Below, in pieces: positions 7,858 to 16,399 of a stretch of 64,000 nucleotides of DNA. Origin of the DNA: CAXXOK01 sp963675365 (GTDB taxonomy: Bacteria; Bacillota; Clostridia; Christensenellales; Aristaeellaceae); the NCBI GenBank assembly GCA_963675365.2, contig CAXXVA010000001.1, positions 1,116,001-1,180,000 on the forward strand, given 5' to 3'. Position 1 is the stretch's first letter. Every line of letters begins with the position of its first letter. A program made the position numbers and the translations under genes. Under the pieces are notes generated by a model, which searched no databases, was not told the origin of the DNA, and saw nothing but the letters and a program-made list of their open reading frames with translations.

Positions 7858-9060
7858 ATGTCAGTCAAAGAACGGTTTTTACGCTATGTTGCCATCGACA
7901 CGGGCGCGGACGAGAACTCCGGCACGCATCCTTCTTCGGACAAGCAATGGACGCTCGCGCGGCTGCTGGAGCAGGAGCTCAAGGACCTGGGCGCGCAGGA
8001 CGTGTGGGTGTCGGAGCAGTGCGTGGTGTACGCAAGCTTTCCGGCCAACGCCGATAAACAGCCGGCCATCGGCTTTATCGCGCACATGGATACCTCCCCG
8101 TCCGTGCCCACCGGCCCGGTGCACGCCCGCAGCGTGTTCTATCCCGGCAGGGATCTGGATGTCGGCCACGGCGTGGTGATGACCGAAAAAGCGTTCCCGG
8201 AGCTTAGTAAAAACGCCGGGCAGGAGCTGATCGTGACCGACGGCACCACCCTGCTCGGCGGGGACGACAAGGCGGGCGTCGCCGCGATCATGGCCGCGTG
8301 CGAGCGTATGGTAGGCGACCCGGCCATCAAGCACGGCAAGCTCTGCATAGCCTTCACCCCGGACGAGGAAATCGGCGAGGGCGTGGACTATTTTGACGTC
8401 AAGGGCTTCGGCGCGGACTTCGCCTACACCGTGGACGGCGGTCCGCCCAATATGCTCAACTACGAGTGCTTCAACGCCTGCGCCGCCGAGGTGACGGTCG
8501 CTGGCGTCAACGTGCACCCCGGCAGTTCCAAAAACATCATGAAAAACGCCGCGCTGATCGCAGCCGAGTTCGTTTCTCTGCTCCCGCCCTCCGAAACCCC
8601 GGCGCATACCGAAAACCGCGAGGGCTTTTACCACCTGGCGTCCATCAACGGCGAGGAGATCAAAGCGACCCTCCGCTACATTATCCGCGATCACGACCGC
8701 GCGAAGTTTGAAGCGCGCAAGCAGTGTATGCTCGATACCGCCGCGTTTTTAAATGGCCGCTACGGCGAAAATACCGTGACCGTCGCCATGAAGGATTCCT
8801 ATTACAACATGCGCGACGAGCTGGACAATCACCCCGAGGTTGTGCAGCGCGCGCTGGACGGCATCCGCGCCATCGGCGAAACGCCGGACGTCGTGCCCAT
8901 TCGCGGCGGCACCGACGGCTCCCGCCTCACCTATATGGGCCTGCCGTGCCCCAACCTTCCCACCGGCTCGCACAACGTACACGGCCTGATGGAGTACGTC
9001 AGCGTCCCCGAGCTTGAAAAAGTCACGCAGCTCATCATCGAAGTCGCAAAAGCGCGCTGA
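7858..9060 (+). CDS. pepT: Peptidase T (tripeptide aminopeptidase)
   Basis: M20-family dizinc aminopeptidase removing the N-terminal residue of tripeptides in the cytoplasm. At 400 residues it matches PepT length. Metal ligands and catalytic residues are visible: AHMD (His76, Asp78), LGGDDKAG (about 134-141), the TPDEEIGEG general-base pair (Glu170/171), TVDGG (about 191-195) and the C-terminal GSHNVHG histidine. The dimerisation insert with NVHPGSSKNIMKNA follows the usual order. Preceded by a GAGGAG ribosome-binding site. Monocistronic by appearance, followed by an intergenic region full of hairpins. Confidence 0.95.
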   Translation: MSVKERFLRYVAIDTGADENSGTHPSSDKQWTLARLLEQELKDLGAQDVWVSEQCVVYASFPANADKQPAIGFIAHMDTSPSVPTGPVHARSVFYPGRDLDVGHGVVMTEKAFPELSKNAGQELIVTDGTTLLGGDDKAGVAAIMAACERMVGDPAIKHGKLCIAFTPDEEIGEGVDYFDVKGFGADFAYTVDGGPPNMLNYECFNACAAEVTVAGVNVHPGSSKNIMKNAALIAAEFVSLLPPSETPAHTENREGFYHLASINGEEIKATLRYIIRDHDRAKFEARKQCMLDTAAFLNGRYGENTVTVAMKDSYYNMRDELDNHPEVVQRALDGIRAIGETPDVVPIRGGTDGSRLTYMGLPCPNLPTGSHNVHGLMEYVSVPELEKVTQLIIEVAKAR

Positions 9061-9066
9061 CGCTTT

Positions 9067-9224
9067 CGATAAAGTGTTCCACTTTATCGAGGTTGCACCT
9101 CGCCCTTGTTCGCTTCGCTCACGGTCAGGTCTCGGTGTAAGGTTCCCTTGCTCCGCAAGGTTCCGAAACCACCGCGCATGTCGCTGGTTTCGGATTGACC
9201 CTCGAAGGGCTTTGACCCTTCGAG
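9067..9224. repeat. Run of four hairpins after pepT
   Basis: Perfect inverted repeats in series: CGATAAAGTG/CACTTTATCG (9067-9089), CCTTG/CAAGG (9146-9160), CCGAAACCA/TGGTTTCGG (9163-9193) and CTCGAAGGG/CCCTTCGAG (9201-9224). None has the T run of a standard terminator. Function unknown; the region has no convincing gene. Confidence 0.55.
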
Positions 9225-9301
9225 CATCCCGTAGATAATCTGCACGATGCGCGCCGTTCTTTATCGTTTCCATTGTTTATGCCCGTTAGGAGAACCAATT
9301 A

Positions 9302-9462
9302 GGGAAACGATGATGAAAGAACGCGCTTGGTGACAAATCGGATTTGTGTCAGGTTGGGTATGCGGAAGCCGAAGTAGTAGCAGCGCTACATCGAGGCTTC
9401 CAAGTGCCCAAGATGGCGAAAATACGGTCGGCAGCATGTGCGGGCTTTCATCATCGTTTTCC
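9302..9462 (+). repeat. Family B palindromic element, copy 1
   Basis: A 161-base element bounded by 18-base inverted ends (GGGAAACGATGATGAAAG and CTTTCATCATCGTTTTCC, 17 of 18 paired). At its exact centre, 9354-9411, is the 58-base core hairpin with the conserved tip CGAAGTAGTAGCAGCGCTAC. Three further copies (27078, 29251, 45224) share the core length and the symmetric plan. No coding capacity. It lies between pepT and addA, ending 18 bases before the addA start codon. Confidence 0.8.
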
Positions 9463-9480
9463 TAGATAACAGGAGGCAAA

Positions 9481-12400
9481 ATGGATTTTTCCAGAGAACA
9501 GCAGGCGGCGATTGCCGCACAGAACCGGGAATTGCTGGTGTCCGCGGCGGCGGGCAGCGGTAAGACGGCTGTGCTGATCGAAAAAATCTATACGATGCTC
9601 AAAACCGGCGGCCTGCACGTGGACCGCATGCTGGTGGTCACCTTTACGCGCGCGGCGGCGGCGGAAATGCGCGAACGCTTAAAACGCCGCATGGCGGGCG
9701 ACCCCTCCATAGAACTGCGCAAACAGCGCGAACGGCTGGAGCTTGCGCAGATCTCCACCCTGCACAGCTTCTGCCACACGCTGGTAACCGAGTTTTTCCA
9801 GGCGGCGGACGTCGACCCCCTGTCGGCCATCGCGGATACGACGGTCGCCTCCAACCTGTTTCAGGAAGCGCTGGACACGGCGATGGACGCGCTGTACGCA
9901 CGCGCCGCCGATGGCGACGACGCGGCAAAGCAGCTGACCGCGAAATTCGAGGACAAGCAGATTGTCTCGATGATCACAGAATTGTATCCATTCCTGATGA
10001 CGCTTGCCGCGCCTTTTGAATGGCTGAAACGGCACGCGGACAAGGACTATACGCTTTCCGACCTCGAAACCGGGCCGATGGCCGAAACCCTGCTCCAGGA
10101 CTGCCGCGTAATTCTGGACGGCGCGCGCGGGCTGGCCGGCGAGCTGGACGCCCTGGCGGCAAACCCCGTGTGCCCCGAAAAATATCTCCCTTCCATCCGC
10201 GCCGATATCACAGCCGCAAACGAGCTGATCGCCGCCGCCGCAGAGGGGCTGCTGCCCGCGGTGCGTGCGGCGCAGCGCTTTTCTCTGGAGCGTATGCCGG
10301 GGCTCAGAAACCTGTCCGACGAGGAAAAGGAAATCAATCTCGAGTACAAGCGCCTGCGCGACGCTTTGAAAGACCTCGCCGGAAAGGTCGGCGGGCTGCT
10401 GCCGCAGGAGCCGGAAACCATCATCGCGCGGCTTAACGCCATGCGCCCGGCGCTTTTGGGCCTGTTCGACCTAAGCGTATCCCTGCACGAAGAATACCTG
10501 CGCCGCAAAAAACAGCGATCGCTGTTGGACCCCAACGACCTGGAACACATGGCGCTGCAGATTTTAAGCCACCCGGAGATCCGCCAAACGGTCGCCGCGC
10601 GCTTTGACGCGGTGTTCGTGGACGAATACCAGGATATCTCCGGCGTGCAGGAAGCGCTGCTGAACGCGGTCAAGGACGCAAGCGCGGATTCCAAACAACG
10701 GTACTTCTACGTCGGCGACGTAAAACAGTCTATCTACCGTTTCCGCCAGGCCGATCCGACCCTGTTCATGGAAAAGGAGCGGACGTTTGCCGATGACGAG
10801 GCGGCGAAACGCCGGCGCATCGACCTAAACCGCAACTTCCGTTCGCGCGGCACGGTGCTCGCCGCCGTCAACCGCGTGTTTGAGCGCATCATGCGCCCGG
10901 ACGTGACCGAGATCGCCTACGACAGCCGCGCGCGGCTCTACGCCGGGCAGGAAACGCGGGACGATTCCCCCGTGCAGCTGCACATCTTTACCACGCCGAT
11001 GAAAAGCGCCGACCGCACCCGCGTGCAGGCCGCCGCCATCGGCAGGGAAATTCAAAAACGCGTGGGGCAGCCGTTCTTCGACCGCAAGGAGAACGCCATG
11101 CGCACCCTGCGCTACCGCGATATCGCCATCCTCGCCCCGCAGATGAAGGGCGTGGACGAGGTCGTCACCCGCGCGCTGCAGGCGCTGCGTATCCCCGTGT
11201 ACGCCGAGGGCAGCGGCGCAGGGCTCCGGTCCGAGGAGATCACGCAGGTTCTGTGTCATTTGCGCCTTATGGACAACATCCGGGACGACCTTTCCCTGCT
11301 GGCCTGCCTGCGCAGCCCCGCCATCGGGCTTTCCGATCAGGAGATGGCCGAGGTGCGCGTCCGCCGCCCGCGCGGCAGCTACCTGGACGCATTGCGCGGC
11401 GTGGCTGAGGAACGCGACGTGCTGGCGAAACGCTGCGAATACGCGCTCCGGGAGATCGAACACGAGCGCTTTTTGATGCGTTCCATGCCCCTGCCCGAAT
11501 ACCTGTGGAGCTTCCTGACGCGCTCCGGCCTGTACGCGTTTTACGGCTGCCAGCCCTACGGCAAGCTGCGGCAGGCAAACCTCCGGCTTTTGTGCGAAAA
11601 GGCCGTGGAATTCCAGTCGCGCGGCTCGGGCGGGCTGAAGCAGTTTTTGCAGGCCGTGGTGTCCGTAACCGCCGCAAGGGAAAGCGTCAGCCCCACCGTA
11701 ATGGGTCCGCGGGAGGACGTCGTCCGCGTCATGTCCATCCACAAATCCAAAGGGCTTGAGTTCCCGGTGGTGTTTTTAATGGGGCTTGAATCCCCGCTGG
11801 AACGGCGCGGCGGAGCCGCCCTGTCCATGCACCCCAAGCTCGGCGTGGCGCTGCCCTACATTGACGAGGTTCGCCGCGTGAAGGGCGATACGCTGCTATC
11901 CTCGGCCGTCGCACTGCGGCTGAGGGCCGAAAACCTGGCCGAGCGCGCCCGCGTGCTTTACGTGGGCATGACCCGCGCGCGGGACGAGCTGATCCTGACC
12001 GGATGCATAGAGGTTCCGCGCTTTTCCGCCGCCCCGCCTTCGGCTTACGCGGTGGCAAACGCCCGGCATATGCTGGAATGGCTGACGCTGTGCACCGATC
12101 CGGGCACAGACGAGCATGTGATCATCGGCGGCGAATCGCCAGAGATACCCACAAGTTTTCCACATAAAACAGGCGGTTTTACGGTCGTTTCCCACAATTC
12201 GGACGCCGAGACCGTGGATTTTATACGGATTTTACAACCGCAAACCGACCGCGAAACGCTGGATAAACAGCGGCAATCCCTGTCCGCGCTTGCCGAAGAG
12301 GCCCGCCGCCTCGCCGCCGGCTCCCCCGCCGATCCGAATGCCGCCGATCCGCTTTTGCCGGGGTTGCGGCACAGCAGCCAGCCCTTCAAGGTCGGGGTCA

Positions 12401-13086
12401 CGGCGCTGACGCGCGCGCGCCGGGACGGTCACGCCGAAGCCCCCGCGCTGATCGGCGCCGCCGAGGACGATTCGGGCGAACTGGAAACCGTGCAGCTTAA
12501 ACGCCTGCCCCTGCCGCTCACCCGCCCCCGGCAGATCGGCGAGCTTCCCGCAGTACCCGCGTTTGTGCGCGGCACGGCGGATGACCGGCCGGGCGTACGG
12601 CGCGGCGTTGCCACGCACAAGGCGTTAAGCCTGTTGCGCTACGAACCCCTGCGCGCCTGCCAGGGCCCGGACGCCCTGCGGGAGACCATCCGGGAGCAGC
12701 TTGCCGGCTTCCTGAAAAAACGGCTGTTCACCGAAGAAGACCTCCGGCTTATTGATGCGGAGTCCCTGGCCGCGTTTTTTGAAAGCGAGCCCGGCCGTGG
12801 CGCGCTGCGGGCCGAGACCGTCAAACGCGAGTGGGGCTTCGTACTGCGGCTCCCCGAGGAGGGCGGCATGCTCGTGCAGGGCGTGATCGACCTGTGCTAC
12901 CTGCAAAACGATCAATGGGAACTGATTGATTACAAAACCGACGCCGTATCGTCCGCAGACGGGCTCTGGGAGCTGTACGGGGCGCAGGTCGCCCTGTACC
13001 AAAGGGCGCTGCTGGAAATCACCGGGCGTCCCGTGCGCCGCGTAACGCTGTACTCCCTGTCGCTCAACCGTGGCTCGTCCCGCTGA
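9481..13086 (+). CDS. addA: AddA: helicase-nuclease subunit of the AddAB recombination complex
   Basis: A 1201-residue UvrD-type helicase fused to a RecB-family nuclease, acting in double-strand-break resection and Chi recognition. Walker A AAGSGKTA is at residues 23-30; further helicase motifs include TFTRAAAAEMRERL, VDEYQDISGVQ, VGDVKQSIYRFRQADP, MSIHKSKGLEFPVVFL and YVGMTRARDELIL. The nuclease core VQGVIDLCYLQNDQWELIDYKTDAV is near the C-terminus. AGGAGG precedes the start. The partner addB, usually directly upstream, is absent here; a palindromic repeat occupies that position. Confidence 0.95.
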   Translation: MDFSREQQAAIAAQNRELLVSAAAGSGKTAVLIEKIYTMLKTGGLHVDRMLVVTFTRAAAAEMRERLKRRMAGDPSIELRKQRERLELAQISTLHSFCHTLVTEFFQAADVDPLSAIADTTVASNLFQEALDTAMDALYARAADGDDAAKQLTAKFEDKQIVSMITELYPFLMTLAAPFEWLKRHADKDYTLSDLETGPMAETLLQDCRVILDGARGLAGELDALAANPVCPEKYLPSIRADITAANELIAAAAEGLLPAVRAAQRFSLERMPGLRNLSDEEKEINLEYKRLRDALKDLAGKVGGLLPQEPETIIARLNAMRPALLGLFDLSVSLHEEYLRRKKQRSLLDPNDLEHMALQILSHPEIRQTVAARFDAVFVDEYQDISGVQEALLNAVKDASADSKQRYFYVGDVKQSIYRFRQADPTLFMEKERTFADDEAAKRRRIDLNRNFRSRGTVLAAVNRVFERIMRPDVTEIAYDSRARLYAGQETRDDSPVQLHIFTTPMKSADRTRVQAAAIGREIQKRVGQPFFDRKENAMRTLRYRDIAILAPQMKGVDEVVTRALQALRIPVYAEGSGAGLRSEEITQVLCHLRLMDNIRDDLSLLACLRSPAIGLSDQEMAEVRVRRPRGSYLDALRGVAEERDVLAKRCEYALREIEHERFLMRSMPLPEYLWSFLTRSGLYAFYGCQPYGKLRQANLRLLCEKAVEFQSRGSGGLKQFLQAVVSVTAARESVSPTVMGPREDVVRVMSIHKSKGLEFPVVFLMGLESPLERRGGAALSMHPKLGVALPYIDEVRRVKGDTLLSSAVALRLRAENLAERARVLYVGMTRARDELILTGCIEVPRFSAAPPSAYAVANARHMLEWLTLCTDPGTDEHVIIGGESPEIPTSFPHKTGGFTVVSHNSDAETVDFIRILQPQTDRETLDKQRQSLSALAEEARRLAAGSPADPNAADPLLPGLRHSSQPFKVGVTALTRARRDGHAEAPALIGAAEDDSGELETVQLKRLPLPLTRPRQIGELPAVPAFVRGTADDRPGVRRGVATHKALSLLRYEPLRACQGPDALRETIREQLAGFLKKRLFTEEDLRLIDAESLAAFFESEPGRGALRAETVKREWGFVLRLPEEGGMLVQGVIDLCYLQNDQWELIDYKTDAVSSADGLWELYGAQVALYQRALLEITGRPVRRVTLYSLSLNRGSSR

Positions 13087-13117
13087 GCGCCGCCCGCAGA
13101 ATCTTGGAGACGACAAT

Positions 13118-13573
13118 ATGAGACAGCCGCGGAATATCCACGTCTATCCCTACCGCGAAACCGAAAGCGGCGTCTATGAGTACGCCCTTTTCCGGCGGTC
13201 CGACGACCCGAAATGCTGGCAGGGGATCTCCGGCGGGGTGGAAGACGGCGAAACGGACGTCCAAGCCGCGCTGCGGGAGTCGTTTGAAGAAGCCGGACTC
13301 CCCGCGACTGTGCCCCTGTATCGTCTGGATACCGTCAGCTTTCTGCCGTGCGACCTGTTCGCCGAGCACAAGGCCTGGGGGAAGGACGTCGTGGTCTGCC
13401 CGATGGTTTTTTTCGCCGCGCCCTACGGCGGCAAGATCGTGCTGTCCGAAGAACACACAGAGACGCAATGGGCCGAATTTCAGGCTGCGTATGATCTGGT
13501 GTATTGGCACGATCAGAAAACCGCGCTTTGGGAGCTCCACCAGCGCCTGCTCCGGGGAAATCTGATCCGGTAA
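13118..13573 (+). CDS. NUDIX pyrophosphatase, NudB-like
   Basis: A 151-residue protein with NUDIX box GGVEDGETDVQAALRESFEEAGL. The N-terminal HVYPYRETESGVYEYALFRR and C-terminal EHTETQWAEFQAAYDLVYWHDQKTALWEL resemble the NudB/dATP-pyrophosphohydrolase group that can act on dihydroneopterin triphosphate in folate synthesis; that substrate is inference, as no folate genes are near. The start at 13118 follows TTGGAGA; an alternative start 48 bases upstream would overlap addA. Likely cotranscribed with addA (31-base gap) and followed by a terminator. Confidence 0.82.
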   Translation: MRQPRNIHVYPYRETESGVYEYALFRRSDDPKCWQGISGGVEDGETDVQAALRESFEEAGLPATVPLYRLDTVSFLPCDLFAEHKAWGKDVVVCPMVFFAAPYGGKIVLSEEHTETQWAEFQAAYDLVYWHDQKTALWELHQRLLRGNLIR

Positions 13574-13578
13574 CGCTT

Positions 13579-13603
13579 CCGGCCTAAAACGGCTGGTTTT
13601 TTC
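13579..13603 (+). terminator. Terminator after the NUDIX gene
   Basis: CCGGCC and GGCTGG pair (one G-U) and are followed by TTTTTT. Short but well formed. Confidence 0.5.
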
Positions 13604-13751
13604 CTATTACCCGGCGGAACAAACCGCGGCTTTCCATCGTTAAATGGATGGAGCCGCCCGCGGAAATCCGATTCCCGCATGTTTATTTCAATTTTTGGAA
13701 CAAAACAATACGATATTTCGTCTTTTTTATGAAGAGAATTTGAATTTTCTC

Positions 13752-13780
13752 TTGCAATTTGCCCGGTTCCCCTGTAAAAT
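13752..13780 (+). promoter_or_regulatory. Promoter of the peptidoglycan-binding lipoprotein gene
   Basis: TTGCAA, a 17-base spacer and TAAAAT, 57 bases before the start codon at 13838. Confidence 0.55.
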
Positions 13781-13837
13781 GAAGTAACCCCTACCATAGG
13801 AAACTCTACGTATATCGCTGAATAAGGAAGTGTTCAG

Positions 13838-15529
13838 ATGAAGAATAATCGCGTAACAAAAATCCTGCGCGGCCACAGAAAGCTGTTGCTGCTGTTATTG
13901 CTGATCGGCGTCGCCGTTGTGCTTTCGAGCTGCTATGTGGAGCCCGACCGCATTGTGGACGACACCAACGGCCTGACCATCGGTACGGAAGGGCAGAATT
14001 TTGAAGTCGTCATCACGACGCCGCCGCCCGCGACGGCGACCCCGACGCCTACCGAGGCCTCCCAGCAGATCGACTGGGCCGATTGGGATTTCTCCGCGGA
14101 TACCGCCACCAACCAGCCCTCCACCGGCGTGCAGCCCACAAGCGCATCCGGTACGACGGCGACCGCCACGCCCGCGACAGGCTCTTCGGCGACGCCGACG
14201 CCCACCGTGCAGAGCACGACCACCGATAACTCGGTGCTGAAATCGGGTTCCACGGGCCCCGCGGTCAAACAGCTGCAGCAATACCTCAAGGATCTGGGTT
14301 ATTATACCGGCTCGGTGGACGGCTCCTACGGCGCCGCGACCGTGCAGGCCGTCAAAGACTTCCAGACCGTCAACAGCCTGACGGCCGACGGCATTGCCGG
14401 CACCAAAACCCAGGACGCGGTTTTTGGCAAGTACGCCATCCCCAAGTCAAGCTCCACCTCGGGCAGCTCGACTACGACCACCACCACCACCACGACCACC
14501 ACCACGACCAATACCTACACCAACGGCAAAACAAATCTCTACCTGCGCCTGGGTTCCACCGGCGATCAGGTGAAAATACTGCAAAACCGTCTGATCTATC
14601 TGGGCTACCTGGCCGGCACGGCGGACGGCGTCTTCGCCGAGACCACCGAAGCGGCCGTGGTATCCTTCCAGTCGCGCAACAGCCTGACCGCCGACGGCGT
14701 GGCCGGTCCCGAGACGCTTGAAAAGCTGTACTCAACGTCGGCGCGCAAGGCAAGCTCCGTGGTCGCGTACCTCGGTTCGCTGCGCCTTGGCATGAACGGC
14801 GACGGCGTGCGCGCGCTGCAAACGCGCCTGAAGACGCTTAATTACTACACCGGTTCCGTGGACGGCGATTTCGGCCAGAACACCTATAACGCCGTGGTGG
14901 ATTTCCAGACCGTCAACGGCCTCACGGCCGACGGCGTAGCCGGGAAAGCGACGCTGAACCTGCTGTACTCCGGCACGGGAAGCTCCGCCGGGTCTACCAG
15001 CGGCACCTCGACCTCGACGGCGACCGATCCGGTCACCTACGGCGAAACCGCCACCTCCACCGGATATACGACGATGTCCTCTACCAACAGCCCGCCCGCA
15101 GCCAACGTAACCGCTTTGCAGAACTCGCTTTCGCTGCTTGGCTACTACACCGGCTCGGTGGACGGCAAGTACGGCAGCGGCACGTCCAGCGCCGTGACCA
15201 GCTATCAAGCCAACCACGGCCTGCGCGTCACCGGTACGGCCGGGCCCGCCATGCAGCGCATGCTCTACGGCGGCACGACAGCAACGGGCTCTTACTCCAC
15301 GTTACGCTCGGGAGACACGGGTTCTGACGTCCGCAATCTGCAGTACACGCTGTATGAGCTGAAGTTCTACGACGGCCAAATCACCGGCGTGTACGACGAA
15401 GCGACGGAAAACGCCGTAAAAGACTTCCAGGACGTCAACGGCCTGACCATCGACGGTGTCGCTGGTGGAGATACACAACGTGTTCTATATTCTTCCAACG
15501 CCAAGGCGCTAGTTTCCGAATACGAATAA
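13838..15529 (+). CDS. Lipoprotein with five peptidoglycan-binding (PG_binding_1) repeats
   Basis: A 563-residue predicted envelope protein. The N-terminus is basic, then a Leu-rich helix and a lipobox LSSC with Cys32 as the lipidation site. A Thr/Pro/Ala-rich spacer follows. Five copies of the three-helix PG_binding_1 fold come next, each with the pattern L-x-G-x-x-G-x-x-V-x-x-LQ ... YYTGSVDG-x-(Y/F)G ... AV-x-x-FQ ... LTADG(I/V)AG. A run of about a dozen threonines separates repeats one and two. The fourth repeat is degenerate (GLRVTGTAG). No catalytic domain is present, so it probably anchors or decorates the wall. It has its own promoter and is flanked by terminators, so it is likely monocistronic. 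Confidence 0.88.
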   Translation: MKNNRVTKILRGHRKLLLLLLLIGVAVVLSSCYVEPDRIVDDTNGLTIGTEGQNFEVVITTPPPATATPTPTEASQQIDWADWDFSADTATNQPSTGVQPTSASGTTATATPATGSSATPTPTVQSTTTDNSVLKSGSTGPAVKQLQQYLKDLGYYTGSVDGSYGAATVQAVKDFQTVNSLTADGIAGTKTQDAVFGKYAIPKSSSTSGSSTTTTTTTTTTTTTNTYTNGKTNLYLRLGSTGDQVKILQNRLIYLGYLAGTADGVFAETTEAAVVSFQSRNSLTADGVAGPETLEKLYSTSARKASSVVAYLGSLRLGMNGDGVRALQTRLKTLNYYTGSVDGDFGQNTYNAVVDFQTVNGLTADGVAGKATLNLLYSGTGSSAGSTSGTSTSTATDPVTYGETATSTGYTTMSSTNSPPAANVTALQNSLSLLGYYTGSVDGKYGSGTSSAVTSYQANHGLRVTGTAGPAMQRMLYGGTTATGSYSTLRSGDTGSDVRNLQYTLYELKFYDGQITGVYDEATENAVKDFQDVNGLTIDGVAGGDTQRVLYSSNAKALVSEYE

Positions 15530-15540
15530 CATGCACAACC

Positions 15541-15580
15541 AAAAAAGCGCGGCAACGCATACGGCGTCGCCGCGCTTTTT
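15541..15580 (+). terminator. Terminator after the PG-binding lipoprotein gene
   Basis: Long hairpin AAAAAAGCGCGGC ... GCCGCGCTTTTT with a T run; the A run on the other arm could make it bidirectional. Confidence 0.8.
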
Positions 15581-15607
15581 GAATCAAAGAACACCCGGGA
15601 GGCTCTG

Positions 15608-16303
15608 ATGAAAATCGTCGCGATTACGGGGACCAACGTTCGCGGCTGTACGCAGCGGATGTTGGCGCTGTTTCTAAAAGGCCTTGGCGAAGGCCATGAC
15701 GTTGCATCCTTTGTGCTGCCCAAGGACGGGCCGTCCTATTGCCTTGGTTGCAAAACATGCTTTTTGAAGGACGAGGCGAACTGCCCGCACGCGGATACGG
15801 TACTGCCGATCTGGAACGCGATGCTTTCCGCCGACCTGATCGTACTTGCGTATCCGGTGTATGCGCTGCGCGCGCCCGCGCAGGTCAAGGCGCTGTTTGA
15901 CCACCTTTGCGCGCACTGGTTCGTGCACAGGCCCAAGCCCGCGATGTTTTCAAAACGCGCCGTGATCATCGCGCAGGCCATCGGCAAGCTCAACCGCGGC
16001 GCGATTAAAGACGTTTCCACCAGCCTTTCATGGCTGGGCGTATCCGCCGTCCGCACGCTCAACGTTGGCCTGATGGAGGATGTGTTTTGGGATCAGCTGT
16101 CTCAAAAGCGCCGCGGCATCATCACGCGGAAAATCACGCGCCTGGCCGCCCGTCATCGGGCGTTCAAACCCGCGCGCATGTCGCTGATGGTGCGGATGCG
16201 GTTTTTCATCTGCAAACTGATCCACCGCTCGCTCGTGAAAAAAGGTGAACCCCTCTCCGCGGACGACCGCTACTGGGTGGAGCAGCACATCTTTGACCTG
16301 TAA
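15608..16303 (+). CDS. Flavodoxin-fold NAD(P)H-dependent oxidoreductase
   Basis: A 231-residue protein. The first 120 residues follow the NADPH-dependent FMN reductase plan: MKIVAITGTNVRGCTQRML (FMN phosphate loop), the CLGCKTCFLKDEANC cysteine cluster seen in the iron-sulfur-flavoprotein-like branch, and LIVLAYPVYALRAPAQVKALFDH. The C-terminal half is basic and lacks a recognisable extra domain, so whether it binds a metal cluster is uncertain. Partner and physiological substrate unknown. Monocistronic between two terminators. Confidence 0.75.
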   Translation: MKIVAITGTNVRGCTQRMLALFLKGLGEGHDVASFVLPKDGPSYCLGCKTCFLKDEANCPHADTVLPIWNAMLSADLIVLAYPVYALRAPAQVKALFDHLCAHWFVHRPKPAMFSKRAVIIAQAIGKLNRGAIKDVSTSLSWLGVSAVRTLNVGLMEDVFWDQLSQKRRGIITRKITRLAARHRAFKPARMSLMVRMRFFICKLIHRSLVKKGEPLSADDRYWVEQHIFDL

Positions 16304-16322
16304 CCGTCCTCGCCAGCAGAAA

Positions 16323-16361
16323 ACCCCGCCGAATGCACAGTCGGCGGGGCGTTGTGTTTTT
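16323..16361 (+). terminator. Terminator between the flavoprotein gene and metK
   Basis: CCCCGCCGA and TCGGCGGGG pair around TGCACAG and are followed by a T-rich stretch. It sits between convergent genes. Confidence 0.7.
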
Positions 16362-16399
16362 CATGAAGGCAACAATTGCTTCGGCCGTTTATCTTGTGG

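Noticed and set aside
14470..14520. Tandem ACC repeats as a possible CRISPR or variable-number locus
   Set aside because: It is an in-frame polythreonine linker in a lipoprotein; no spacers or cas genes exist in the window.
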